A DNA stretch of 64,000 bases from UKL13-2 sp031414695 (GCA_031414695.1 JANNWG010000016.1:1-64000); one strand, 5' to 3'; shown: positions 24,324 through 33,889, counted from the stretch's first letter. The notes: a model not told the origin generated them from the letters alone. Numbers and translations are program-made.

Positions 24324-26756
24324 ATGACACCCACCGATAATCCCCAAGAGACGAACCACGAAATTTTGCCACTATTGCCATTGCGCGATGTGGTGGTATT
24401 TCCGCATATGGTGATCCCGCTTTTTGTCGGACGCCCAAAATCAATCAAGGCTCTTGAAGCGGCTATGGAGGAGGGTAAAAACGTTGTGCTGGTCGCGCAA
24501 AAATCCGCCGCCAATGATGACCCAACGCCTAAAGATTTGTACGACGTTGGTTCTGTTGCTTCTATCTTACAAATGCTGAAGCTGCCAGACGGCACGGTCA
24601 AAGTATTGGTCGAAGGCATTCAACGCGCGCGAATTAATCACGTGCTTGCGGTTAAAGAAAATTACGAAGCTGACATTACACCTGTTCCTCAAACAGAAGC
24701 GGATAACAATGAAGTCGAGGCGATGCGCCGCAGCCTTTTTGGTCAATTTGATCAATACGTAAAACTGAATAAAAAAATTCCCGCTGAAGTATTGACTTCA
24801 CTTTCGGGCATTGAGTCAGCAAGCCGACTTTCAGACACAATCGCCGCGCATTTGCCATTAAAGCTCGAACAAAAGCAGCAAATACTCGAAAATTTTGATG
24901 TGCCATTGCGCTTAGAGCAGCTATTAGGTTTGCTTGAAACTGAGATTGACATTCTGCAAGTTGAAAAGCGCATTCGTGGTCGCGTTAAGCGCCAAATGGA
25001 AAAATCCCAACGTGAGTACTATCTGAATGAGCAGGTAAAAGCGATTCAGAAGGAGCTTGGCGAGACAGAAGAAGGCGCCGACATTGATGAGCTTGAGAAA
25101 AAAATCAAAGCCGCGCATATGTCGAAAGATGCCAAGGCGAAATGCGAGTCTGAATTAAAGAAATTAAAGCTGATGCCACCTATGTCGGCAGAAGCAACCG
25201 TAGTACGCAACTACATCGATACGGTTGTAAATTTGCCGTGGAAGAAAAAATCAAAAGTATCTAATGATTTGCCAAACGCTGAAAAAGTGCTAGATGCAGA
25301 TCATTATGGTTTAGAAAAAATCAAAGAGCGGATCGTTGAGTATCTCGCGGTGCAATCGCGCGTTGAAAAATTAAAGGCGCCGATCCTTTGTTTGGTAGGC
25401 CCGCCTGGTGTAGGCAAGACTTCACTAGGTCAATCGATTGCTAAAGCAACTAACCGTAAATTTGTGCGCATGTCACTTGGCGGCGTGCGCGATGAATCAG
25501 AAATTCGTGGACATCGCCGCACTTATATTGGCTCGATGCCTGGCAAGATTTTGCAAAACATGACCAAAGTCGGTGTGCGTAATCCGTTATTTTTGCTCGA
25601 TGAAGTTGATAAGATGGGTATGGACTTTCGAGGTGACCCTGCTAGTGCGTTACTTGAGGTGCTTGATCCCGAGCAAAATCATACGTTCCAAGATCACTAC
25701 GTCGAAGTTGATTTTGATTTGTCAGACGTCATGTTTGTGGCAACGTCTAACTCATTTAATATTCCTCCCGCATTGTTAGACCGAATGGAAGTCATACGTT
25801 TGTCTGGTTACACTGAAGATGAAAAAGTCCACATTGCGCGTCAATATTTGTTGCCAAAACAAATGAGAGCGAATGGCGTTAAAGACGAAGAGCTAAGTGT
25901 TGCAGATACAGCATTGCGTGATATCGCTCGCTATTTCACGCGTGAAGCGGGCGTGCGCGGCATGGATCGTGAGATTGCAAAAATTTGCCGCAAGGTTGTT
26001 AAAACACATTTGACAAAAGCCAAAGAGGGCAAGTCGCAAGTGACTGCAAAAAACCTTGATAAATATTTAGGGGTGCGTCGTTATTCCTACGGCATTGCAG
26101 AAAAAACCAATCAAGTTGGACAAGTTACCGGCTTGGCATGGACAGAGGTCGGTGGTGAATTACTTACAGTAGAAGCAGCTGTGTTGCCTGGTAAAGGCGT
26201 GATTAAGCGCACAGGCAAACTAGGTGACGTAATGCAAGAGTCGATTGAAGCGGCAATTTCCGTAGTACGTTCACGCGCTAAGTCACTCGGCATCGCGCAT
26301 GACTTTTACGAAAAGCATGACTTGCATATTCACTTACCTGAAGCGGCTACACCAAAAGATGGACCATCAGCTGGCATCGCTATTACAACCGCGCTTGTGT
26401 CGGTGTTGAGCGGCATTCCAGTACGTTGTGATGTAGCGATGACTGGTGAGATTACACTGCGCGGTGAAGTATTGCCAATTGGTGGCCTCAAAGAAAAATT
26501 ACTGGCGGCGGCACGCGGTGGTATTAAGACCGTACTCATACCTGAAGAGAACGAAAAAGATTTGGTCGAAATTCCGGTAGAGATAACGCGTGATCTCTCC
26601 ATCGTTCCGGTACGATGGATTGATAAAGTATTAGAGATGGCGCTGGAACGTAAGCCTGTACCAATTGTGGATGCAGATGTAATAGTTGTAGCCGCTGATG
26701 TGGTGGCGAGTAGTGAAACGAAGCCTGTTGAAAAGCCTGTGGTGACTAAACATTGA
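24324..26756 (+). CDS. lon: ATP-dependent protease Lon
   Basis: Lon (family S16) degrades misfolded and short-lived regulatory proteins. The 810-residue protein has the N-terminal substrate domain beginning PLLPLRDVVVFPHMV. Its AAA+ domain has Walker A GPPGVGKT (359-366) and Walker B FLLDEVDKM. The protease domain has the Ser-Lys dyad: Ser682 in PKDGPSAG and Lys725 in GGLKEK. A C-terminal tail of about 35 residues rich in Val and Ala extends beyond the usual end and is probably disordered. A heat-shock promoter lies just upstream. Confidence 0.98.
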   Translation: MTPTDNPQETNHEILPLLPLRDVVVFPHMVIPLFVGRPKSIKALEAAMEEGKNVVLVAQKSAANDDPTPKDLYDVGSVASILQMLKLPDGTVKVLVEGIQRARINHVLAVKENYEADITPVPQTEADNNEVEAMRRSLFGQFDQYVKLNKKIPAEVLTSLSGIESASRLSDTIAAHLPLKLEQKQQILENFDVPLRLEQLLGLLETEIDILQVEKRIRGRVKRQMEKSQREYYLNEQVKAIQKELGETEEGADIDELEKKIKAAHMSKDAKAKCESELKKLKLMPPMSAEATVVRNYIDTVVNLPWKKKSKVSNDLPNAEKVLDADHYGLEKIKERIVEYLAVQSRVEKLKAPILCLVGPPGVGKTSLGQSIAKATNRKFVRMSLGGVRDESEIRGHRRTYIGSMPGKILQNMTKVGVRNPLFLLDEVDKMGMDFRGDPASALLEVLDPEQNHTFQDHYVEVDFDLSDVMFVATSNSFNIPPALLDRMEVIRLSGYTEDEKVHIARQYLLPKQMRANGVKDEELSVADTALRDIARYFTREAGVRGMDREIAKICRKVVKTHLTKAKEGKSQVTAKNLDKYLGVRRYSYGIAEKTNQVGQVTGLAWTEVGGELLTVEAAVLPGKGVIKRTGKLGDVMQESIEAAISVVRSRAKSLGIAHDFYEKHDLHIHLPEAATPKDGPSAGIAITTALVSVLSGIPVRCDVAMTGEITLRGEVLPIGGLKEKLLAAARGGIKTVLIPEENEKDLVEIPVEITRDLSIVPVRWIDKVLEMALERKPVPIVDADVIVVAADVVASSETKPVEKPVVTKH

Positions 26757-26772
26757 TTTTTAGTATTTATTC

Positions 26773-26802
26773 TTGACACGCATAGCAATAAAACGCTATA
26801 AA
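26773..26802 (+). promoter_or_regulatory. Sigma-70 promoter of hupB
   Basis: TTGACA at 26773-26778 and TATAAA at 26797-26802 with an 18-base spacer. The hupB start is about 158 bases downstream, leaving a long untranslated leader. The -35 is a perfect consensus. Confidence 0.65.
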
Positions 26803-26959
26803 ATAAGCTTCGCTTAAAAAATCCTGCATTGGCTGATTAAACGATATTTTTTTGGTAACGGTAGCGGTTAAAGCGTACTGTTGCTACATTTCATGTTAAT
26901 ACCCCCGCGCAATTCATTTCAAACTTGATACGCGCCAATTCCTTAAGAGAGGTTTCCCC

Positions 26960-27232
26960 TTGAATAAAACCGAGATGATTGAAGCGGTTGCTAAATCAGC
27001 CGATATTTCGAAAGCTGCTGCTGGACGCGCTGTTGAAGCCGTCATTGCATCAGTGCGTAGCACATTGAAAAAAGGCCAAATGGTCACGATGGTAGGTTTT
27101 GGTACTTTCTACGTAGGCAAACGAGCCGCACGTACCGGTCGTAACCCACGAACTGGTGTAGCGATTAAGATCAAGGCCGCAAAAGTTCCTAAATTCAGAG
27201 CTGGTAAAGCGCTTAAAGATGCGTTAAACTAG
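26960..27232 (+). CDS. hupB: DNA-binding protein HU-beta
   Basis: HU is a small nucleoid protein that bends DNA. The 90-residue protein shows the full HU pattern: NKTEMIEAVAKSADISKAAA, then GFGTFYVGKRAARTGRNPRTG with the DNA-binding arm, and the C-terminal helix KVPKFRAGKALKDALN. The start codon is TTG, supported by the ribosome site GAGAGG about 8 bases upstream and by alignment of the protein start with the family; there is no ATG that fits. It follows lon, as in many proteobacteria, but has its own promoter. Confidence 0.96.
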   Translation: MNKTEMIEAVAKSADISKAAAGRAVEAVIASVRSTLKKGQMVTMVGFGTFYVGKRAARTGRNPRTGVAIKIKAAKVPKFRAGKALKDALN

Positions 27233-27243
27233 CAGGCTGTCTT

Positions 27244-27319
27244 GGGTGCTTAGCTCAGCTGGTAGAGCGTCGCCCTTACAAGGCGAATGTCGGGGGTTCG
27301 AGCCCCTCAGCACCCACCA
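27244..27319 (+). tRNA. tRNA-Val (anticodon TAC)
   Basis: Acceptor stem GGGTGCT/AGCACCC, D-loop AGCTCAGCTGGTAGAGC, T-loop GGTTCGAGCCC and an encoded CCA. The anticodon stem TCGCC/GGCGA encloses CTTACAA, giving TAC. It starts 12 bases after the hupB stop, so it is probably cotranscribed with hupB. Confidence 0.96.
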
Positions 27320-27355
27320 CGCGGTTTGTGACGAACTGTCGTGAGTTTGAAATTA

Positions 27356-27432
27356 GGAGTGGTAGTTCAGTTGGTTAGAATACCGGCCTGTCACGCCGGG
27401 GGTCGCGGGTTCGAGTCCCGTCCACTCCGCCA
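27356..27432 (+). tRNA. tRNA-Asp (anticodon GTC)
   Basis: Acceptor stem GGAGTGG/CCACTCC, discriminator G and encoded CCA. The anticodon stem CCGGC/GCCGG encloses CTGTCAC, giving GTC. It is 36 bases after tRNA-Val, in one transcript ended by the terminator that follows. Confidence 0.96.
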
Positions 27433-27438
27433 ATAACT

Positions 27439-27467
27439 AAAAAGCGACCACTTGGTCGCTTTTTTAT
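27439..27467 (+). terminator. Terminator after tRNA-Val and tRNA-Asp
   Basis: AGCGACCA, loop CT, TGGTCGCT followed by a run of T, with A before the stem. A strong Rho-independent terminator 10 bases after the tRNA-Asp CCA. Confidence 0.92.
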
Positions 27468-27644
27468 TTTCAAAAACTCTATGCGCTATGAGTGTGTCAG
27501 CTAATGACTGAAATCGCAGCGAGAAATTGTCGTCTCATAGTAAAATTATTGCCTTGTTTGTGTGTTTGCTAGCATGCTGTTTTTATCCACATGCATTACT
27601 GTTACTTGTAATGCAATATTTTTTTTAAGTGAGTCGTTGCTCTT

Positions 27645-29567
27645 ATGTTAGAAACTATTCGTTCAGCCGCAAAAACGTGGGTGGCTAAAGTTGTCTTGGT
27701 GCTAATCACAATTCCATTCGCTCTTTGGGGCGTTGAGTCCTACATAAAGCCTACTGCTGGTGCGAAGACAGTTGCCAGCGTAGGTCGCGACAATATCAAT
27801 GAGCAAGAGTTTGATACCGCCGTCAAAAATCAGTTAGAACGTTTCCGTCAACAATTTGGCGGCCAGATTGATTCAACTGTAATGGATAACCCAGAAATGC
27901 GTAAAGGCATTTTGGATCAGTTAATTGATCAGCGTTTGCTTGATAAAACAACGCGCACATCAGGCATGGCGATCAGCGATAACCGCTTGAAAGAGTTGAT
28001 ATTGACTAACCCAAATTTTCAAGAAGCAGGTCAGTTTTCGCCAACACTCTATGAGCGCGTATTAAAAGCGCAAGGTTACAACGCGGCCACATTTGAAAAT
28101 CTATTGCGTCAGGATACTGAGCGGCAACAGTTTTTAGAGAGCGTATCTGGCACGGCATTTGTTTCTAAAACCAGCTTGCAAAATTATTTACAGGCGAATG
28201 AACAATCGCGCGAAATTGCGGTAGTTACGATTGCGCCGGAAACATTCTTATTGAAGGTCAAAATAACACAAGAAGCTGCCAAAGAATTTTATGAAAAAAA
28301 TACCAAAGACTTTACTATCCCTGAACAGGTTCGAGCTGAGTATGTTGAGCTCACGCTAGAAGCATTAGCGCCCTCAATTAAAGTGCCTGCAGAAGAAATC
28401 GCGGCTTACTATGAAACTAACAAAGCACGTTATGTCACCAAAGAAGAGCGTAAGGCTTCGCATATCTTGATTAACGCGGCTAAAGCTGCGAAAGAGGAAG
28501 ACAAAAAAATCGCCGAAGCAAAAGCCAATGAATTGTTTGCACAGATTAAAAAATCTCCCGCAAGTTTTGCCGACTTAGCGAAGAAAAATTCACAAGACCC
28601 AGGCTCAGGTGCAAATGGCGGCGACCTTGGATTCTTTGGTCGCGGCATGATGGTTCCACCCTTTGAAAAGGCCGTGTTTGAAGGCAAAACAGGTGAGCTT
28701 CTTGGGCCGGTATTGAGTGACTTTGGATATCACATCATTAAGGTAACCGAGATTAAGCCTGAGAAGGGCAAGTCGCTTGCGGATGCAACACCTGAAATTG
28801 AGGGCGAATTAAAAAAGCAAAAAGCCTCGCGTAAATTTGCCGAGTTAGCAGAAAAATTTTCGAATGCCGCATTTGAACAATCTGCCAGTTTGAAAGCTGC
28901 CTCTGAAGTTGGCCTTGCCGTTGAAATTGCTGCATTGCCGATTAAGCAATCATCTTTTTTTGCAAAGGGACAAGCCTTTCAGCCGCCATTTAACAATCCT
29001 AAATTATCAGCTGCGGTGTTTGGTGATGATGTGCTTAAAAATAAGCGTAATTCAGAAGCTGTTGAGATTGGTCTTAATTCACTCGTCGTTGCGCGGGTTC
29101 TTGAATCAAAGCCTGCCATTGTGCGACCACTTGCTGATGTGCAAGTTGGTATTATTCAGCGTCTGGCACGTGAGGAAGCTGTCAAGTTGGCAAAAGCAGA
29201 TGGTGAAGCTAAGCTCGCAGCGTTAAAGGCGGGTAAAGATGATGTTAAGTTTCCTCCGCTATTGGCAGTGAGTCGTGCGGTGACAGGGGGATTAGCGCCC
29301 ACCGTGATTGATGCTGCAATGCGTGCGAACCCACAAAAGCTTCCTATCTTTACAAGCCATGCTGATCCCACTGGCGCATTTACATTAATACAGGTGGCAA
29401 AAGTTATTGACGCGCCAGTACCTGATGAAGCCAAACTCACAGCAACGCGCACGCGCCTGCAGCAAACGATCGGACAAAATGATCTTGTGTCCTTATTAGC
29501 ACAGATGCGTAAAGAAGGTGACGTCAATGTCAAAGCAGGTGCGACAGATAAAAAGATAGAAAAATAA
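27645..29567 (+). CDS. ppiD: Periplasmic peptidyl-prolyl isomerase PpiD
   Basis: PpiD is an inner-membrane-anchored chaperone that meets proteins leaving the Sec channel. The 640-residue protein begins MLETIRSAAKTWVAKVVLVL, with one membrane helix at about 12-32, then a SurA-like N-terminal chaperone domain. A parvulin domain follows in the middle (EERKASHILINAA ... FADLAKKNSQDPGSGANGGDLGFFGRGMM), then a C-terminal chaperone part. The order and length match PpiD rather than SurA. The location after lon-hupB-tRNAs is the usual one. Confidence 0.95.
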   Translation: MLETIRSAAKTWVAKVVLVLITIPFALWGVESYIKPTAGAKTVASVGRDNINEQEFDTAVKNQLERFRQQFGGQIDSTVMDNPEMRKGILDQLIDQRLLDKTTRTSGMAISDNRLKELILTNPNFQEAGQFSPTLYERVLKAQGYNAATFENLLRQDTERQQFLESVSGTAFVSKTSLQNYLQANEQSREIAVVTIAPETFLLKVKITQEAAKEFYEKNTKDFTIPEQVRAEYVELTLEALAPSIKVPAEEIAAYYETNKARYVTKEERKASHILINAAKAAKEEDKKIAEAKANELFAQIKKSPASFADLAKKNSQDPGSGANGGDLGFFGRGMMVPPFEKAVFEGKTGELLGPVLSDFGYHIIKVTEIKPEKGKSLADATPEIEGELKKQKASRKFAELAEKFSNAAFEQSASLKAASEVGLAVEIAALPIKQSSFFAKGQAFQPPFNNPKLSAAVFGDDVLKNKRNSEAVEIGLNSLVVARVLESKPAIVRPLADVQVGIIQRLAREEAVKLAKADGEAKLAALKAGKDDVKFPPLLAVSRAVTGGLAPTVIDAAMRANPQKLPIFTSHADPTGAFTLIQVAKVIDAPVPDEAKLTATRTRLQQTIGQNDLVSLLAQMRKEGDVNVKAGATDKKIEK

Positions 29568-29589
29568 TCGTTGACGTGCTTATAAATAT

Positions 29590-29616
29590 AAAAAAGCCCG
29601 CATTGCGGGCTTTTTT
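29590..29616 (+). terminator. Rho-independent terminator after ppiD
   Basis: AAGCCCGC, loop ATT, GCGGGCTT with a run of six T, preceded by A. It begins about 23 bases after the ppiD stop and would also serve the opposite strand. Confidence 0.92.
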
Positions 29617-29635
29617 AATAAATTGAAAATTAAAA

Positions 29636-29700
29636 TTCGTTTATTGGCGGTCACTTTGAGCAAGTATTGCTTTGAAACTCCCGCCAATATTAGGGTTTTA
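29636..29700. repeat. Dispersed palindromic repeat, copy B
   Basis: A 65-base imperfect palindrome in the gap between ppiD and wrbA: TATTGGCGG on the left pairs with CCGCCAATA on the right. It shares TCGTTTATTG, CACTTTGAGCA and CAATATTAGG with the other copies. It lies directly after the terminator and ends near the wrbA stop. Confidence 0.5.
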
Positions 29701-29703
29701 GTA

Positions 29704-30297
29704 TTAATGCACAAGTTTTTCTGCGATGGTTGCGAGCCGTTTGCCTAGCGCAAATGCCAATTGTTTTTCAACGTCACTAATTGGCTTCGCCCCATTGCTC
29801 CCAGCAATATGACTCGCACCATATGGTGTTCCACCTTCAGTTGTCGTTGATAAAGTGGGCTCGGAGTATGGAATACCTACGATCAACATGCCGTGATGCA
29901 GTAGTGGAAGCATCATAGATAGTAATGTCGATTCATTGCCGCCATGCATGGATGACGTGGATGTAAATACGGCGGCCGGCTTTCCGATAAGCGAGCCACG
30001 CATCCATTCGCCGCTGGTGCCATCGAGGAAATACTTTAATGGCGCAGCCATATTGCCAAAACGCGTCGGTGAACCCATTGCCAAGCCGACACATTCGCTT
30101 AAGTCGGTCAACGTGACATACGGCGCACCTGATTCAGGTACGGGCGGCGCGGCGATTTCCGTTACGATGCTAAGTTTAGGCACAGTGCGAACACGCGCGG
30201 ACATACCGGCAACACTTTCAACACCGCGTGCGATATGGTTAGCTAAGTCTTTTACGGCGCCCGTGTGTGAGTAATACAAAACTAAAATATCAGCCAT
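29704..30297 (-). CDS. wrbA: NAD(P)H:quinone oxidoreductase WrbA
   Basis: WrbA is a flavodoxin-like FMN enzyme that reduces quinones by two electrons. From the ATG at 30297 the protein is 197 residues and begins ILVLYYSHTGAVKDLANHIA, the FMN phosphate loop. It continues with GLAMGSPTRFGNMAAPLKYFLDGT and FTSTSSMHGGNESTLLSMMLPLLHHGM, diagnostic for WrbA. The upstream in-frame start at 30345 would add an unconserved 16-residue extension. It is divergent from the YihY gene. Confidence 0.96.
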   Translation of the reverse strand: MADILVLYYSHTGAVKDLANHIARGVESVAGMSARVRTVPKLSIVTEIAAPPVPESGAPYVTLTDLSECVGLAMGSPTRFGNMAAPLKYFLDGTSGEWMRGSLIGKPAAVFTSTSSMHGGNESTLLSMMLPLLHHGMLIVGIPYSEPTLSTTTEGGTPYGASHIAGSNGAKPISDVEKQLAFALGKRLATIAEKLVH

Positions 30298-30410
30298 AAC
30301 GATTTTCTCAATATCTATAAAGTGCAACGAGAAGGAGTAGAGCATATTTCTCCACTACACTACAGATTGCTCGACTCTTAGCGGTCAACTCCTATATTTT
30401 TTTCTCCATA

Positions 30411-31478
30411 TTGGCATTATTTATAAAACCAGTGAAATTCATTTTTGACCTAATACATGCCCTTATCGCATACGCAAAGTATTTAGCCAATCGCGTGGTG
30501 GCGGATCGTTGTCTTACTGTCGCTGGTAGTCTGACGTTCACCACCTTATTGGCATTAGTACCGTTATTCACCGTCACTATTACGCTTACTTCTAAGTTGC
30601 CGTTCACGCGCGATATTATTTTGCAACTCAAATCATTTGTGCTGAAAAATTTTGTGCCAGAGATGTCGAGCAAAATGGTTGGCGTTTATATGGATCAATT
30701 CGCGCTTAATGCGTCACGCTTAACGCTGATCGGCCTGTTGATCGTACTTGTCACCGCGATTGCTCTTATATTTACGATTGAAAATACGTTTAACGATATT
30801 TGGCGCGCCAACCGTCGGCGTACGTGGGGGAAGCGACTGCGCTGGGCAGTGTTGCTACTAATTGTCGGCCCCGTTTTGATCGCACTGAGCTTATCCGTGA
30901 CTACTGATCTGGTACGCGCCGCGCACACTTTTGAACGCGCATTACCGTTGTTAGACGATGCTTTGTGGCGAATGATTCCGGTAGTTGCTACTGCACTAAC
31001 GCTTTATATGGCGTACCGCTGGATTCCCAATCGGTTTGTGCCGATGCGTCATGCGCTAATCGGTGCGGTATTGGCCGCGCTATCATTTGAAATGATGAAG
31101 CAGGTGTTTGTTATCTATGTTGTCAAAGTGCCGACATACAGCATGGTGTATGGCGCGTTTGCAAGTTTCCCGATATTTTTATTGTGGATATTTTTGTGTT
31201 GGTTGGTGGTGTTGCTAGGCGCTGAAGTTTCCGCCACGCTCTCATATGTTCGTCATCGTGATGCACAACGTCAGTCTCTAGTGTTAGATGATGCCAAGGT
31301 GCGTATATTTGCAGCACTCGCTGCTGCCGATGCGCCGCGCACTTTTGAGGAGTTGCGCGCGGCAGCACCCATGCCAATTGACCACGCCGAGGATGCGTTA
31401 TATGCGCTTTTAGATGCGAACGAAGCGTCGGTCGTTTTGACAAAACCGCCGCGATATGTAATTAACGCCTTGCCCTAG
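30411..31478 (+). CDS. YihY family inner-membrane protein
   Basis: A membrane protein of about 355 residues with six hydrophobic segments. The motifs RCLTVAGSLTFTTLLALVPL near the start and FNDIWRANRRRTWGKRL in the middle mark the YihY/UPF0761 family, once named ribonuclease BN but not shown to be a nuclease. The C-terminal 90 residues form a cytoplasmic domain. The start is uncertain: TTG at 30411 or GTG at 30432, neither with a clear ribosome site. It converges with the PilZ-like gene, with one base between the stops. Confidence 0.85.
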   Translation: MALFIKPVKFIFDLIHALIAYAKYLANRVVADRCLTVAGSLTFTTLLALVPLFTVTITLTSKLPFTRDIILQLKSFVLKNFVPEMSSKMVGVYMDQFALNASRLTLIGLLIVLVTAIALIFTIENTFNDIWRANRRRTWGKRLRWAVLLLIVGPVLIALSLSVTTDLVRAAHTFERALPLLDDALWRMIPVVATALTLYMAYRWIPNRFVPMRHALIGAVLAALSFEMMKQVFVIYVVKVPTYSMVYGAFASFPIFLLWIFLCWLVVLLGAEVSATLSYVRHRDAQRQSLVLDDAKVRIFAALAAADAPRTFEELRAAAPMPIDHAEDALYALLDANEASVVLTKPPRYVINALP

Positions 31479-31479
31479 C

Positions 31480-33063
31480 CTATGACGGCTGAAATTGAAA
31501 TAAATCAAACTTAGACGTACGTTCCACTAATGTCATTGCCCGCACATTCGTCGTGTCACCGTGGTCATTTAATTCAAATTCACGCAAATCAGAGAATGTG
31601 TCTGCCACCGTCATTACGCTGTCAGATGGAAATTCAGGATTCGAAGATGCGAGTAATACTGCCTGAATAGGGCGGCCATTACTGCCAATAGTGGGCTCTA
31701 TCGTCACCGCATAGCCTGCAGGTGAAAGTAACTCCATACCAAATTCAAGTGCGTTGCCATCAAGCAACGTAAGCCAACGCACCACACCAAGATTCCAAGC
31801 TCTACCACCAACAAAACGCACACCGACGGCCTCACCAACAGAAACGCCGACGTTACCACCTTGGTTGCGGTGCATACGAAGGCCATTCGCGCTTTGATTA
31901 AGCACTTGCCATTCTTCTACGCCTATTAATTGCGACATTGGGTCTTGCGGTATTTTTAATAATGGGATGGTACGTCCATCACGAATGGCTTCAGCATCTG
32001 CTTCAAGATTTTCATTTAACGCTAATTCCGCAAAATACGAAATTGCTTTAATACCCGAACAAAGTGCAACACCAGTGTCAGCTGGGTTACGTCGAAATTG
32101 GCGTTTAGGCGGGTCACCCCATAGCCGAATGAGTCTACCGATCAAGTCGTTCATGTCGTGAGATGCACGGCTTTTAGCCGCTGTTGCCGCAGTATTTTGG
32201 TTGTTAGCGGCTTTTAGTTTTTGCTGCAAACGTTCAACGAGCTTTGTAGGATCAACTAAACGTAGCACATTGCCTGCTGGGGGGCGGTTGCCAAGTATCA
32301 ATGGTTTAGGTGGCGCATCCGCATCAAAAGCAACGACAAACGCGCGCGTTTGGTCGACGCCTTCAACGGAAGTGCGGAACGCAACTTGCCCTCGGTTTTG
32401 ACGCAATAATTCTAATACCCGATCAACTTCCCGATGCATTAAGCGGTACGGATCGGCTAAAGACAGCATCAGCATTTCATAATAAATATCAGCGATACAT
32501 GATTTAGTTTCAGCTTCAGCAATCTCCTTTGCAAAGCCTTGCTCTTCCGCATACAAATATAGTGCACTGGCTTCCTGCCAAATGCCAACAGGCACAGGGT
32601 GATAAGTTTTATAGCTTTGCACCATCATTGCCAACTGGCTGGTCATGACGCGATAAATTGGTAGCAGTAACGCTTTTTTAGTGCCGAAGGCAATCATCTT
32701 GCCGGTTTTTTCGAGCACCAACATTTTGTAGGCAAAGCTCGATTCGGACGATATTAAGTGCGCAAGATCAAAGGCTTCTTTTTGCTTGGGTGGCAGCGGC
32801 AGTGAGGCAAATTCGTAGATGGCATCCAACTCATCGAGTAATACGTTAGTAATCGGGCGATATACCTCGACTAACGCTATACGTTCTTCAGCGCTCAGTT
32901 TGCCGCGATTTAAGGATTCAATATTTGCAGCCACAATTTTTGCCGAATCCACTACCTTGGTCAGCGGTAAACCTTCAACCCATTGCCGCGCTTTTTTGGG
33001 ATTCGTTTCGATTTCTTTTGGTAATGGCCTTGTTGATACGGGCACAGATAAACTTAGTTGCAT
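31480..33063 (-). CDS. PilZ-like domain protein, conserved hypothetical
   Basis: A 527-residue soluble protein without signal peptide or membrane helix. The N-terminal 300 residues are mostly alpha-helical and unrecognised. The C-terminal part has RQFRR, which fits RxxxR, and about 90 residues later NQSANG, which fits (D/N)xSxxG. These are the two c-di-GMP contact motifs of PilZ domains, though the spacing is longer than usual. The following VGVSVGEAVGVRFV and WNLGVVRWL fit a beta-barrel. It could bind c-di-GMP, and a GGDEF-EAL protein lies 3 kb away, but this is inference. Similar proteins are known to me in Burkholderiales without a defined role. Confidence 0.6.
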   Translation of the reverse strand: MQLSLSVPVSTRPLPKEIETNPKKARQWVEGLPLTKVVDSAKIVAANIESLNRGKLSAEERIALVEVYRPITNVLLDELDAIYEFASLPLPPKQKEAFDLAHLISSESSFAYKMLVLEKTGKMIAFGTKKALLLPIYRVMTSQLAMMVQSYKTYHPVPVGIWQEASALYLYAEEQGFAKEIAEAETKSCIADIYYEMLMLSLADPYRLMHREVDRVLELLRQNRGQVAFRTSVEGVDQTRAFVVAFDADAPPKPLILGNRPPAGNVLRLVDPTKLVERLQQKLKAANNQNTAATAAKSRASHDMNDLIGRLIRLWGDPPKRQFRRNPADTGVALCSGIKAISYFAELALNENLEADAEAIRDGRTIPLLKIPQDPMSQLIGVEEWQVLNQSANGLRMHRNQGGNVGVSVGEAVGVRFVGGRAWNLGVVRWLTLLDGNALEFGMELLSPAGYAVTIEPTIGSNGRPIQAVLLASSNPEFPSDSVMTVADTFSDLREFELNDHGDTTNVRAMTLVERTSKFDLFQFQPS

Positions 33064-33181
33064 TCAACCCTCTTTGGTTGTGGCGCGTTGTAGTTAAGTC
33101 GATGCTTAGCTACGAACAAAGTAAAGCGTTAGATTTTTAATATTGCATAATTATCGTCCAAATATTTAACAGAGGCAAAAA

Positions 33182-33697
33182 ATGCTTGAAACTCAATTGG
33201 TGATGCAGCTTAATCGATTACGTATTTTCGTTCTTGTGTGCTGCTTGTTTGCGGCGCTTTCAGCGACAGCGTTTAGCGTGAAAGATACCGATGGTAAAAC
33301 ACATCAATTGACGGCGTTAAAAGGTAAGTGGGTGGTGATTAATTTTTGGGCGACATGGTGTGCGCCCTGTGTGAAGGAGATTCCCGACATTGCCGCGTTT
33401 GCAACCGCAGAGGCCGCCAAGGGCGATAAAACTCGCGTGCTGGGCATTGCAATCGATTGGGATGAGACAGAAGATAAGGTTAAGGATGCCGCCAAACTCA
33501 AACGCACAGCAAAACGTTTTGGCCATACTTATCCGCTGGTATTGAGCGACGCTGATACTGAAAAGGTATTTGGCAAGATTAAAGGCATGCCGATGACCTT
33601 GGTCTATAACCCGGAAGGTAAGTTGGTCTACAATAAAACAGGTCTAGTCACTAAAGAACTACTCACCCGCGTGGTCAATGGTGAGGATGTAAAGTAG
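33182..33697 (+). CDS. TlpA-family thioredoxin-like protein
   Basis: A 171-residue exported thiol-disulfide protein. Residues 1-30 form a signal peptide or membrane anchor (RIFVLVCCLFAALSATA). The thioredoxin fold carries WATWCAPC, with redox Cys60 and Cys63, and the cis-Pro loop KGMPMTLVY. These features match the TlpA/ResA group, periplasmic reductants used in cytochrome maturation or other disulfide reduction. AGAGG six bases before the ATG supports this start over the internal ATG at 33203. No partner gene is adjacent, so its target is unknown. Confidence 0.9.
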   Translation: MLETQLVMQLNRLRIFVLVCCLFAALSATAFSVKDTDGKTHQLTALKGKWVVINFWATWCAPCVKEIPDIAAFATAEAAKGDKTRVLGIAIDWDETEDKVKDAAKLKRTAKRFGHTYPLVLSDADTEKVFGKIKGMPMTLVYNPEGKLVYNKTGLVTKELLTRVVNGEDVK

Positions 33698-33784
33698 TGC
33701 ATTCGCAACATTTATAAATGCTGCGCTGCACAAAATAACTGTTGCATTACAGGCACATAGCGGCATATTTCATACAGATTGGGT

Positions 33785-33802
33785 GATTATTACGCGATAA
33801 TC
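33785..33802. promoter_or_regulatory. Possible operator before the esterase gene
   Basis: GATTAT, spacer TACGCG, ATAATC: a perfect 6-bp inverted repeat about 88 bases before the autotransporter esterase start. It has the form of a dimeric regulator site, but nothing else supports it. Confidence 0.3.
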
Positions 33803-33889
33803 TGCAATCACAATAAGTTGTTAGCAACATATTGATTTACCGTCTCACACTTCCCAATAATAATTTAACTATCTCGCGAGGAGTTCTAT

